Notes: generated from the sequence alone by a model not told the origin. Positions 43,720-55,209 are shown, counted from the first letter of the stretch. The stretch is 64,000 bases of DNA from Tetradesmus obliquus (GCA_030272155.1 CP126207.1:124001-188000), one strand, 5' to 3'. Numbers and translations: made by a program.

Positions 43720-45371
43720 TCTAGACAAAGCCAGGATCTCAAAGGACGCTGGTTATGCGTGTGTTCCATCCTGAGGGGGCCGGCAGCAACAGATGGTATT
43801 AAGGCACAACAGCAGCAGCTTCAAGCTGCCAGTGGCACTGCCCATCTATGTTGAAGCAACCCTCTTGCAGCAGCGTGCTGATATGCATGCAACAGGCTGT
43901 GGTGATGACCTATGATGCAGGGGCACATTTAGGAGTTGCCGGTTCGTCTTTCGGCTAGGCCAGAGTATCTCTTTACCAGGAATTTCAGGCTGGCGCCAGC
44001 GACAGTGGTACTAGCCAGCGAAAGTTACATGAGTAACCTCGCCCGTTGGGGAGCCAATGACAGGCTCATTGGGCAGAGAAAAAAGCAACCCTGACCGTCA
44101 CTCCCTTAACTGTTCAGCTGTACAAGCACTGCTGCGCACAGCCACTGGCTGCCACATTACTTCTCATCTGCCAAAACGATCTACATGACCCACTTGCTCT
44201 GTCAATGCCACTCTGTGACGCTGCCTCCATCTCTGATACCACCATGTGACATCACTCCTACTACCTGCCTGACAGCTCCCATCACTGTATAATACACCAC
44301 CCTGCCAACTGCACAGTTGCGTAACTGCCTTCAATGCTGAACTGCTGCGCCGACAACACAACTGCTGCTCAGTACTACAGGCATCCTTCCTACAACGCTG
44401 ACACTGCCTATAACACTGCTGCTGCCGCTGCACCTTGTGCAAGGTTGCATAACTGCATAATGCTGGCAACATCCTTCTCCCGCCTTCATCCAGGCCCCCT
44501 GCTACCTCCACGGCACTACCGCTGCACAGCTGTCTGTCAAGCAACCACACGCCACTGCCTTGTGCCGACCTCAGCCATGCGAAACCGCAGGCACGCCATC
44601 TGTGGCCACTCCCCCCCCCCCCCCCCCCCCTTCCAGAGGCAGGCTGAGAGCAAACCAAAGCCAACACCAACACAGAACATCACCCGAAAGGCACCGCCAC
44701 AGGCGGCACAAGCCGCACTGCGGTGGCAACAGTCACAGCAGAAACTGCCGCACACCAGAAACCACTCTCACACACCCGAACCGGAGACCAACCAAATATA
44801 ATATGATTTCACTATTTGAGGGACTGAGCCCTACCGCAACGCTTAAGCGCACTCACATGTCTGTACAGACAGCAACATAGAAACGGCAAGAATGGTTGGG
44901 GGAACACGCAATCTCCATGATAGACGTGCTAAGATTTACCAAGGAGAATCCGACAGCCATACACAGTGCTGCAGTCACCTGAATGCGAGCTGCCGCCTGG
45001 CATGCTGAGGGTTCAAGGCACAGCAGTGCCGCAGTGACGCACACATCAACATCTGTGAGGACTCGGAGGATGTGGAGAATCGCTCTTTATGCATCACGAT
45101 GTCACGCCACAGCACACTACATGCTCTCATATGACAGCATCTGGTCAGTACCGTGCTGCCAGCATAAGGCTAATGGCTGGCAGCTGTCTGCGCAGCCTGC
45201 TGCCGCAGCCGTTCCACACATGCTTCTACACAATATTATGAGTTGCTTCTGTACACTTCTACACAGCCGTATGTGTGAGCGCACATGACACGCATGGCGG
45301 CATATTGCGCAGCCGCTGCTGCAGCAACACGCAGCATGCTGCTGCTGTATGTGACAGGTATGGCTCTTCAA
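43720..45371. other. Gene-free stretch downstream of the cysteine-protease gene
   Basis: Low in CAG repeats. Contains a C homopolymer of about 21 bases at 44610-44631. No exon recognised on either strand. Confidence 0.45.
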
Positions 45372-48300
45372 TTAGGCACACACAGTCAGCACAGAGCCGG
45401 GCTTGGGGTAGGCGAGGCTAGCTGCTCCTTCAAAAGCAGCAGCATTGTCGGGGTTGCGCAAAACATCGGCTGCGTCAGCATTGTAGTCGTACGCAATGCC
45501 GTATGTGGTCTCCCCAGCACGCACGGTGTGCTTGATGCATCCGCCAGCTGGCGCCACCCTTTTGCTCTGCCGTGCTAGCGTTCCTGCTGGGACATAGGTG
45601 ACTGTCTCCGCGGTGGTCAGGGCTCCCACATTCGCCTCAAAGCCCAGCTGCGCATCGAGGGATGCAGGCAGATCACAGCAAGCAAGAGTGCGGCACAATT
45701 GTTGCAGAATGATTGCAGGTTGCGAGGTATGTGCGCTGACACAAGCACGGGTATATACAGCATCTGGCTGCAGCCACGGCAGCTGCCCTGAAACATTGCA
45801 CAAGAAATAGGCACAAGGTGGCTGCAGCAACATCACTCTGTTTGCTGCGGCAGTGCTCTAGGCTGCTCCATCACCAAGGACCAAACAAGCAGCAGGCACG
45901 GCGCAGCAACGCATGAAAGCATCGTACCTTGAAGTAACCGCGGTCGTGCTTTGCATCTCCCCACGAATTTCTCATCAAGAAAGATGCGTCAACATAGTCC
46001 CAGCCTGCACCGCGGTTGCACATGAGTTACCAGGGTGCGCTTGAGTCTCTCTGCATGCCATCAGTCTCCACGAAACGTGCATGTCAAGCTTGAATGACAC
46101 AATGTTGCCCAGAATCACGGGATAGTCAGAGGGGACTCATCCTGGCTGCATCAACTTGACCGTGGCAAAGTGCGATGTGCAGCAATTCACAGCAATGGAA
46201 CCCAGCAAGTCCCCTGCAGCAGCAGTGTGCACGCAGCGGCGGAGACAGCTCCAAGTGCTTGCCGGTAACATCCTATTATTGCAAATGACAGTTTGGAAGC
46301 TGCTGCAACGTAGTACGGTGTGTACATAAACTTGTTTACGACCCTGCTGTCCTGCAATACACTATCCGCCCTGCTAGCGTGAACAACAGATACGCCCTTC
46401 AAATTTCAGCAGCACTTGCAGTGCAAGGAGGCCTAGGCAGGGTCATGGAGAGCGGCAGTGATGGTAGGAGGTGTGAAGGCGCATGGGGTATCCTCATCGT
46501 CACACACACCCCCTCCCTTAACTTACGCAGGTGGCGAGTTTTAACACACCACGCGTAGCTCATTCATTCATTCAGCCGCAGTGCAAAGCTCGCATGGCAC
46601 TCACCAACCACATTGACGCAGTGGCCGCCAATGTCACCGGTGAGGTTTCCTCCAAAAGTCTCTTTGATGCTGTTGTCACTACGCAGCCAGAGGAAGAACT
46701 TGTTGTCAACCTGCACACACATCACAGCAGGCTGTGAACCGCGCCATCATGGTGCCATCATAGCACGATGCTGAAGCAGCCCCAGCCCAGCATGCAATCA
46801 AAGAGCAACGAACGGCTCTGCTGTAAGCTGCTGCCGGCGGATGTGAGCCATCTTGAGAGATTGAGTCACTGTTGTGCTGCTACACACACCTAGTCGTGCG
46901 TTTCAGGACTCACCCTCATGCAGGTAACCACTGAGCCGTATCTCTGTCGGCGGGCAGAGCAATTGGCAGAGCAGACGCTTGTGAGGCATGAACGTAAGAG
47001 GAATATGTCTCTGTGAGTGTGTGGGCGCATGACAGCACCAGACTGCTGAGTGTGTGGGCGCATGACAGCACCAGACTGCTGAGCAGATGTCAGTCTGTCT
47101 GCCACACTGTTGTGACAACCAACCAAGGCATTGCAGCATGCTTGAACAGGCGGTGCACTGAGCTTTCTGCGCAGCCTGCTTGTTGTGCAGCCGCACTGTT
47201 TGAAAAGGTGTAGGCTGCCTGGAAGCCAGCGGCAGCCTCACTGTTGAGCAAACAATTCTTCGGCAAACCTCACAGAGAATGCGTTGATGCGTATTCATGA
47301 ACTGTGGTTGTGAGCATCCCATGGTCAGCAAAAGCGTTCACACCTCGATGTTGTGTTGAATCTCCTGCAGCCATGCAACAGTGTCTGGCTTTGCTCTGAT
47401 TGGCACTTCTTCAAACATCTGCCTCTGGCAGCCTGGCTGACTCTCATCGGCTGGGCAGGACGCGCTCATTGATGGGTCCAGAACCTACGCAACAACCAAC
47501 GTATGCAATAGACGAGTGGGGAAATGGCTGGGTTTATGCTTGCTGCAGTGACTCTGGTTTGCTTGACCCAATAGATTGTCGCTATCCGGTACCGTATCAG
47601 CAAGTAACACAGCAGTCTTGTTTACAGGGCCGTTCCAAACTGCCAACATGCAGGTGCTGCGCCACTGAAAGATAACACCGCTCCTTTGGTCGACCATTGG
47701 TGTCAAGTTACAATTGTCGAGGCGTCATGGCTTGTTAGTGCGGAGTCAGTCTGACATGCTGCAGGTGCGCAGCGCATGTGCAAGAGCTGCACGTGCGTGA
47801 ATGATCGAGCAACAGCCAGCTGGCTGCAGCCGCTTGCCTCGCTAGGCCGGAGGCAGTCAGCGCTGATGACACCCTTTCTAACTACGTAGTCTGTTGCTGA
47901 AGCGGATGGTTGAGTTGTCCCCAGGGAGAGCCCTGGTCCACCTCCCATCCAACCCTTCTGTGCGCTTATCGGCCTTGCAGATCCGACCAGCATGGCAGAA
48001 GTAGCCATCAACAGTGCTGTAACGCAGGGATGGATTGGCATCAGCTTCTGCATTGCCAAAATCAGCAACAGGTAGGGGCTTGTGATATGGGCTCCGAGGG
48101 AATGGCCGTAAAGAAACCTCAAACCGGGCTGCTACTCGTCAGATACAGTCGGCTTGCACACCAGGCAGTGTGCATTGATAGCAGCAGCAGCTGTGGCTAG
48201 ATATAACTGCACTGCACGGCTAGCATATGACAGCACAGTTCTTAACATAGGGTTTGCAGAGTTTTTTAGTTCTGTCACGCAGGCCAACCAGCACATGGCA

Positions 48301-48944
48301 CAAGAGCACTGCGGAGCTGTGCTTGACACCAACTGTAACAAGCGTTTCTATGCTGTAACACGCAGTCCATGCTTACACCCTCAGCTGTGAACATGCAGCT
48401 GAGCACTGGATGCGCCGCAGGGATAGGGCGCCAGCACTCTGGTCAGATAGAGCTCTGTAAATGCGCTGTATACGTTCTGTACGGGCAGCTGGACGTTCCG
48501 TAGACTTGCACTGCTGGAGGTGCCCGGCAGTTCCCTGCAGGTGCCTTGCAGTGCGCCAGATTTGAAAATTCTGGGTAAACGCAGCATCACTCATCTGCGG
48601 CTCTAAATCTTCTTGCACTCACTTGTCTTGTGCCAGTTGGTTTCGCAGTTGTCGACAATCGCGTAGCTGACGCATGAGTTGCAGCCGACTTGATTACGCA
48701 CAGGCGACTGGAACTGCTTGGGGGTGGTGTATGCGGTTGGTATGGTGGCAAACCTCACGATGGTCTTCTTCTCGTCATCGTTAATGGACAGGCCGCTGAC
48801 GCAGCTGTTGGAACGCAGCAGCTGTGCTGCTATCACTCAGTTTATCCCAGCATGGGCGGCCCAGCTTGATGTATTCTGCCAAGTCAGCTGTCAGCTTGTT
48901 TGCCGCCCAGAACTCCGGTTCAGGGATTTTAGGACCACCAGTGC
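45372..48944 (-). CDS. Papain-family (C1) cysteine protease domain with C-terminal LysM
   Basis: Exons: 48944-48623 (contains a frame break), an uncertain one at about 48040-47860, then 47484-47344, 46943-46914 (30-bp microexon), 46710-46605, 46004-45928 and 45647-45372. The last five agree in phase. Active-site residues are all visible: Gln and Cys in PVRNQVGCNSCVSYA (papain QGSCGSCWAF), His in GGHCVNVVG, Asn in MRNSWGD. Upstream, PEPEFWAANKLTADLAEYIK looks like conserved lead-in sequence. The LysM is HTVRAGETTYGIAYDYNADA ... LRNPDNA, a fold that binds chitin- or peptidoglycan-like glycans. Such a protease could be wall-anchored. Frame breaks near 48775 and 47945 could be sequencing errors, unrecognised small introns or real damage. 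Confidence 0.78.
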
Positions 48945-51900
48945 CTGGCATCCGTGAGGTCTGGCGTCGGCACTACACGGCGCATTTGCACATCGGATGA
49001 CAGCAGGGCGGCAATGAGAGAGGCACTAGCACTGTGACAAAGGCTGATCCACAGACAGTCCACTCACTGTCCAGTGGGGGGTGTTTGGGCCATCCACAGC
49101 ACCTGCTGTGGATGACTGTGAGGGCGAGTGGCTTGAACGGCTTGCACGGTCTCACAAAGTGTTTGTTTAGATTGAAAACATGTTCTGGTGTGGCAGAACC
49201 TGCGCTAGGTCATGCTCATGACCCCAAACCAGCAGATGGTCACCCATGGACACCCTTGACCCCCGACAGTGACATTGGCTCCTGTTCACTGATCAAATAG
49301 CAGAATCATGTTGCGTTCGAAGAAAAAGCTACTGCAAGAACGTTGATGATCGCAGAGTGGACTTGCGCAGAACAAGTCACGTAGATCGCCTCAGTGCACT
49401 GCCGGCAGCGTATCGCTGCTGTAACTTGACTTCATGAAATCATTATCGAGAGTTTAAGCTTACTTTAATCGCTGATTACTCAGTCATCGTTCAACCTCTG
49501 CCCTGACAAGTAACAGAACTCAAACTGCCTGTCAACTTCTGTGGGCCAAGCATGGGCGTCTACAAGTTGCGTTGAGTGTTTTTTGATCATTGGAAGTCAA
49601 ATGTGTACTTGTCAAAAGATCGCAGCCCCTTGAGACCAACCACAGATGCAGTCAGTTTGCAGCCAGCGGCCTGTGTACGTCCAGCTGATAGTCTGGTGTC
49701 TCGAGATGTAATATACGACGTTTGTATGGTCCCTGACGCACATTACATGGGAGCAGCTTGCAGCAGGGGGCGCAAGGAGGCGCTGCCAGGTGCTGCCAGT
49801 GGCAGCCCCCAGCAACCCTGCAACAGAACTGCACGAGCAGCTTCGATGAGGGCAGCGCCGATCTACGTGGAAACATGCGAGCTGCTACCATACACGGAAT
49901 GGTGTGAGCTGGTCACAGGTGAACACCAGGCTCCAGTGCAGAGACGCCGCTGCTGCAGCAGCAGCTGCTGCCAGCGATGCCTGCAGCAAACAGCACCTAG
50001 ACTGCCAGCAAACCACATTTGGTATTTGTGGCACTCAAAGTGCGTATCTGACCGGCGCAGCATGCAATGACATGTTGCCAGCAGTCTCGCACGCATCGCC
50101 ATGCATGCAACTCCTGCCTGTCGACCTATCCAAGTTTGCCGCACTGCAGGTGTATGATGACTGCGCTGCGCTGGAGAAGGAAGCCAGCCACAGCAACTCA
50201 AGTGATCAGTGCCAGGCCCATTGTAGTGCCGGAGGCAGCGACAACTTCAGCAGGTGGTGATTGTTGCTGCTGCTGCTCTGCTCAATCTGCATGATAACCT
50301 GTTGCAGCAGAACACCAGCAACAGTGGTGCTAGCATGACTGCAACAGCAGCGCTGTAGGGGCAGCAATAGCAGCGGTGGCAGGGGTGCTTCACCTCATGT
50401 AGCAGCCTAAAGGCAGTGCACGCAGAAGGTCAAGTACAATGCTGCCGGCAAGCTGATTGGTGGTTGCAGCTAGTGCAGGATCTCATTTGGGGTGATGCAT
50501 GCACACTATGAATTGCCAGCAGAGTATCACTCAACACCACAGCATGGCAGACTCGCACTGCACACCCATCTACGTATACACAACTCATACTTTGCTTGCG
50601 TGCGTGTTGCAGAGTCCAAAGAAGGGAGCATTGTCCAGGACCCAGCCATGGGACATGCGTCATCGGCAGGCTGCTGAGGAAGCGCAAGGCTCAACCACAG
50701 CGCGTGCGCATGACGACAGGGTGAGTTGCAGGCAATGCAACGTGCAGTCAGGCAGCAGACGTGTCTAGGGATCAGCTGGTATCCTACGCATTTGCAGGCA
50801 TTGCAGGTCCTGTGCATGGCGGCCACAGTGTATCGCATCATTGCTGCAAGCACAACAGTGTGTGCCTGGCCTGAGCAGTTGCCTGTTGTCTTCTGCTGGT
50901 TTTGCTGATTTCTGCAGGTGTTCAAGGCGTCGTTGGCAGTCAACTGCTGTATGCCCGCACATGCCAACTGGCTCCAGCAAGGAGGTCATCACGCTGCTGG
51001 GGCAGCGCAGCCAAATGGTCCAGCGGCTTATGAAGAAAGCTTCCAGGCAGCTCAACTCAGGGGCCGGCGCATGGCAGCAGGTGCAGCAGTGCAGAAGGAT
51101 GCTACGTCCAACCACCACAGTGCGGGCACTAAGTAGAAGGTGCTACCAAGCGAGGACAACATGCGCGTCATGGAGGTGTAGATTGCAGCGAGGATGATGC
51201 GCACCCAGCTGGGGCAGCAGCAGTAGCAGGGTATGCTGTCAATGCAACAGGCGGGCATGGGTGCAGCATCTGCTCAGCGACCGGTGTGCCGCAGCGCTCG
51301 GCCGCTTTTGTACCAGTCATGCAGTAGCTGTGGGCTTGCCTTCATTGTTTGCTGTAGTGTCTTTGATTGCAGATGGTTTTGCAGATGCTGTGTGTGGCAC
51401 TGTGCTGCGTGTGCAATCTCTGTGTGTACAAGGGCAACACACAGCTGGAGGTGTTGGAGTGCTTATGTGGGCCCAGTGCATCCTCTGTGTTGTGCATGTT
51501 GATCCCGAATGATGATATATCATGGTTGCATTTAGTCTGTAGACTGTTTGCACTTGTGCAGTACCTTCACTGTATGGGTGGTGCAGCCCCGAGCTCGAAG
51601 TTCGCCCTGCAGCTCTGCCACTGTGCTCGATGAGCTGATGCGCCTCATATGATGCTATTAATGTTACATTTACAATATAGTATATGTAACTGAGCGGTTT
51701 GGCACTGTTCTGGGTCATCCACGAGTTCATCCACTGATCGCAGCAGCCCATCCACGGGCTCGCTGGATACGTGCCCTCTGTGGATCGTCACTGGACGCCA
51801 TCCACAGGCCCACTGGACGGCAGTCTGTGGACGCTCAGTGGACGCTGTGTGGATGCGCCTTTGTCACAGTGTATAGTTACATGTGTGGGTCCTGGCACCA

Positions 51901-52692
51901 TCTTGAATTATACAGGTCAGTGACCAGAAAAGAGAGTGCACACCAAAGAACATGATGCAAACTCTTGCACGCCAAATCTCTCTTGTTAGATGGCAGGCAG
52001 TCAGCATCCAGTCAGGCGCTTTGTCGCCGAGAGCAGCAGCAGCATGCCAATGCACGCCATGGCAAGCGCCCTGGGTGCAACCGCGCTCCGGGCATGCATT
52101 GGTATGCAGCGCGCAGCTGCTGAGCATTCGCACACTCATATCTAATCCCGGCGGCATCAACGTCATGTAAGCCGCATGCGCAAAGGCTGTTACCAAAAGT
52201 TATGCCATCAGTACACGGCCAGGGGCCATGCACGGCCACGCCAGTCCTGCAGCCACACGTGACACACGCGCAGCCAGGCAGCACCTGAGGCAACTGTCAC
52301 CAGCATCACACACCAGTGGTAGCAGTGGTAGCAGTCGTGCCAGCATCACTCATCAGCATCACCAGCATCACTCACCAGTGGTAGCAGTCGTGCCCTGGGA
52401 GCAGCAGTTGGACCTGCCGAAGGTCTGTGTGCCCGCCTGCTCCTGCGCCTGAGCTTGCGCGCTGTTGCTGCGCACAGCAGTGTTGGAGAACAGGCTGTAC
52501 CTGCAGCTGTCACCGCCGCACAGCTGGGCAAGGGTGGAGCAGCGGGAGGGCCTCGTGACGGCTGCAGCAAACACACACCAAGAGAGCAGCAGTGTGTTGA
52601 AGATACGGCGGTGTAACAATCAATCAGGTGCAGCTGTCGCCGCCTCAGAGCTGGGCAGGGGTGCTGCAGCAATAGGGAATGGTGTAGGCTGT

Positions 52693-52747
<55 letters not shown>

Positions 52748-54914
52748 TGCATATATACATACGTTGACAAGTCCAGGGCGGTGGCAGTGCAATGCTGTTA
52801 TTTAGTTGCAGAAGTCGGCTCAAAATCAAGATTTACCCGTGATGCCAGCTCATCGAGTAGCAGCACATTATGCAATTCAACTGATCAGCTATGCGTGAAC
52901 GGCGAGATAGTGCCAGCAACCTTTAGCAAGCAGCTCCGCTCATCACTCAGCCCAACTTCCGACCAGCACAACATGAGCGTCGACACAAGCTGTGCATGGC
53001 GACATGACACATCCAAACAAGATTCCCCAAAACATCCGCAAAAACTTCAAAACCGATCCATACTACAGCTAGGCCACACCGGCACCCGCACAAACACCTA
53101 TCCCAAGGAATTGAAAGATCGGTAAAAACAAATAATTGGAAGCACTCACTTGACAGGTGGCGCTCGGGGAAGCCGCCGCCGGGTGCAGTTCCGTTGCGGC
53201 CCGCAGCAGGGCCGGCAGCAGCGGGCAACCTCACACACAGCTCGCGCGTATCAGAGCCTGTGGGCCAGCCGCGCAGGGCGATCTGCACGCCGCCGGCCAC
53301 CTTTGTTGCGGCCACGCGGCGGCCGTCAAGCATCCAAGCCATGGACCTGGCACCACAGGTCGCTACAATTGAAAATGCAGCAGGTGCAAACATGGCAGCA
53401 GCAGTGGCAGGAAGGTAGGTTGGGTGAATATGGGCGCCTATGGGCGATGCGTTGTTGTCCGCCGGCGCCGTCTGGCCTACGCCGCAGCTGGCTGTATGCG
53501 GGAGTTACACAGACGCAGCAGGTGCAGAGACGTCACAAGTGGCAAAGGATGTATATGAACAGGGTGACCGGTTGTGACATGCACGGTCCGCGAGCCTGCT
53601 GGCTTGTGCCGCAACTTCCTGCATGTTTGGTAAACCGAGCAGCAGATGCGGGCACAGCAACAGCAACAGCAGCAGCAACGGTTTAGGCAACAGGCTGGTG
53701 TTTCAGCGAGCTGCGCGCTGTAGGAAGTATCGCTAGTAAGCTACGGTAGGAGTGGTGCAATTGTGTGCTGTGCAGGCGGGCACAGGTTTGCGCAGTGTTT
53801 TCAGCGGCTGCACATGCAGTGTGTCCCACGACATGCAGTGTGTCCCACGACATGCAGTGTGTCCCACGACATGCAGTGTGTCCCACGACATGCAGTGTGT
53901 CCCACGACATGCAGTGTGCCCCACGACATGCAGTGTGTCCCACGACATGCAGTGTGTCCCACGACCGCAACGACAGCACACATGCATGCACTTGGTTGAA
54001 CCACCCATGGCTGCCGAGGAGAGTTGTCTGCACATTCATTTCCAACAACATAGTACAAAGATTCTTACGGGCCACAAGGCCCGGTGCGCACACTTGAACC
54101 TCCAATGCAGCACCCAGTGCAACAGCAGCAGCAGCGCTGAACAGAGCGCTGCTGAGTTGAAATACCAGCAACTGACAGCCTCACAAAAGCAGCGTGGCAG
54201 CAGCCCTGCAGCATGCCCTGCTGCACTTCTTTTCCTGTAAGCCAGCACCCAGTGTAACAGCAGTGCTGCAGTGCCTGCAGACCTCCTGTGATGATGACAC
54301 TCACCGGCAACTGACAGCCTCACAAAGGCAGGAGTGGGAGCAGCCCTGCAGCATGCCCTGCTGTTGTCGCAGTCATCGCTCCTTGAAATGGCGAAGCAAG
54401 CAGGGCCAGGGCTTGCAGTCTCGTCGAAGGAGTCGAGGGCCATCTCCATTCCTGTTGCACTGCTGTCTGTGGGACACGACTTGGGCAGGAACGTGTTGGT
54501 CGTCACATTGGCGCCTGCGCAGCATTTACAGAGGAGGTAAAAGGCAGCAGAAGAGGCGGTTGCTTGGTTGCTGATCGAAGCAGTACTACAGTAGCAGTTG
54601 CTCTTTCGAGTGACTTCGTGCTGGCACTGCTTGCGATGTGCTGCTCACTGTTGAGCAAAAGCTGCCGCTAGCTGCTTAAAAATTCGACTTCAAACTTTGA
54701 AATAGCTGAAGCACCGACAGGGGACCTAGGTAAGTCAGGCCTGACTCTGCCCGATCAGACACTTGCAAGTACTGGTTACCTGAGTCAATTGCAAAGATCA
54801 GGCTAGAACAAATGCTCAAAACGTATACGTGTGCTTACCTTCAGCAAGGCTGACAGCTGCAGCAAGCAGGGCGACGAGCAGCAGCGACAGCTGCGCCGTG
54901 TAGTGCTTCCCCAT
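45372..54914 (-). CDS. Secreted pherophorin-domain / papain-family cysteine protease / LysM protein (gene span)
   Basis: A minus-strand gene span with a signal peptide, pherophorin-type Cys-rich module, papain-fold protease and C-terminal LysM, pointing to the cell wall or extracellular matrix. The pherophorin exons (54914-52376) are in phase with one another, as are the last five protease/LysM exons (47484-45372). I could not trace an unbroken path between the halves: a 2.8-kb transposon-like insert lies between them, exons around 52.2 kb and 48-49 kb are ambiguous, and two frame breaks occur near 48775 and 47945. It is therefore either one fused gene, perhaps damaged, or two neighbouring genes, the protease one lacking a located start. 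Pherophorin modules are frequently combined with other domains in volvocine algae, which favours a single gene. Confidence 0.55.
46914..46943 (-). other. 30-bp microexon in the protease gene
   Basis: Encodes RYGSVVTCMR between QHNIE (exon ending 47344) and VDNKFFLWL (exon from 46710), all in phase 0 with CAG and GT borders. It restores the papain segment before the active-site His. Automatic gene finders often skip exons of this size. Confidence 0.75.
47012..47084 (+). repeat. 34-bp direct duplication
   Basis: GTGAGTGTGTGGGCGCATGA...CAGACTGCT occurs twice in tandem, in the intron just before the microexon. Confidence 0.8.
49030..51871. mobile_element. Probable DNA transposon (2.84 kb) with terminal inverted repeats
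   Basis: The ends are inverted copies: the left end starts CACTGTGACAAAGGCTGATC and the right end, reverse-complemented, starts CACTGTGACAAAGGCGCATC. Subterminal ATCCACA, GTCCACT and GTCCAGTGGG motifs repeat on both sides (49030-49130 and 51745-51871), as in CACTA-like and other class II elements. No transposase is recognisable; internal plus-strand frames such as 49904-50260 and 50841-51197 may be element genes or remnants. A target-site duplication is not clear (TAG left, TAT right). It splits the pherophorin and protease halves of the surrounding gene. Confidence 0.65.
52376..54914 (-). CDS. Signal peptide and pherophorin (DUF3707-type) module
   Basis: Four exons with consistent phase: 54914-54839 (MGKHYTAQLSLLLVALLAAA..., a classic signal peptide), 54514-54305, 53362-53150 and 52561-52376. 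The mature part has the pherophorin cysteine pattern: GPACFAISRSDDCDNSRACC, then AATCG..MAWMLDGRRVAATKV, ELCVRLP, STLAQLCGGDSCRYSLFSNT and FGRSNCC. Pherophorins are secreted, Hyp-rich wall and extracellular-matrix glycoproteins of volvocine and related algae. There is no Pro-rich spacer here. The next in-phase exon could start at 52186 (AFAHAAYMTLMPPGLDMSVR), but another frame of the same stretch has a Kazal-like cysteine pattern, so that part is left open. Confidence 0.75.
52693..52744 (+). repeat. (CAG)~17 tract in a protease-gene intron
   Basis: Pure CAG on the plus strand (CTG in transcript sense), with a diverged copy of the pherophorin exon segment GCAGCTGTCGCCGCC...GAGCTGGGCA just before it (52625-52665). 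Confidence 0.85.
53814..53965 (+). repeat. 19-bp minisatellite, 8 copies
   Basis: Unit CATGCAGTGTGTCCCACGA, eight almost perfect copies (one T-to-C change), inside the intron between the second and third pherophorin exons. Open frames through it on both strands are artefacts of the repeat. Confidence 0.95.
54160..54260 (-). repeat. Echo of the pherophorin exon-2 end
   Basis: Downstream of the donor at 54304 a copy of AGGGCATGCTGCAGGGCTGC...GTGAGGCTGTCAGTTGC recurs, followed by TGGTATTTC in place of the donor. It is the same echo pattern as in BMS1, SBP and ACT genes. Confidence 0.82.
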
Positions 54915-54980
54915 GGTGTTTGCGATTCGCATTCACGACCCCAATGAAGCACGTGTGACGATCAGATGTGCGTATTCTAC

Positions 54981-54989
54981 TTATATAGG
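54981..54989 (-). promoter_or_regulatory. TATA-like box of the protease/pherophorin gene
   Basis: CTATATAAG on the minus strand about 70 bp before the signal-peptide ATG. Position and sequence fit a TATA box. Confidence 0.5.
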
Positions 54990-55074
54990 TAATGGGGAGG
55001 CCGCTTGTGTTAGATCTGGTGTCACCACTGGGATCTGCACGTGGCACGCACTGCACTAAGACTGGCTTCGCTGA

Positions 55075-55205
55075 CCAGCCCCTAAATGAGTCCCTAAGTC
55101 GTCGCTAAACGCGGTATAGGGATGGCTTAGGGACTGGTTAGCGACAGCAAATAGGGGAAGTTTCGTCCCTATTTCGCACTGACTTTCCCTATTTGTCGAA
55201 CGTTC
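55075..55205. repeat. Inverted-repeat-rich segment upstream of the protease gene
   Basis: GTCGCTAAAC and GTTAGCGAC, and TCCCTAAG and CTTAGGGA, face each other around 55096-55145; CCCTATTT then repeats. It may be a foldback element end or a cis-regulatory palindrome. Confidence 0.45.
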
Positions 55206-55209
55206 ATGA

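Noticed and set aside
44164..44801. Overlapping ORFs on both strands near the C homopolymer
   Set aside because: No domain, no splice-consistent neighbours and low-complexity composition.
53801..54058. Repeat arrays considered as a CRISPR-like array
   Set aside because: Units are contiguous 19-mers with no spacers, in a spliced eukaryotic gene.
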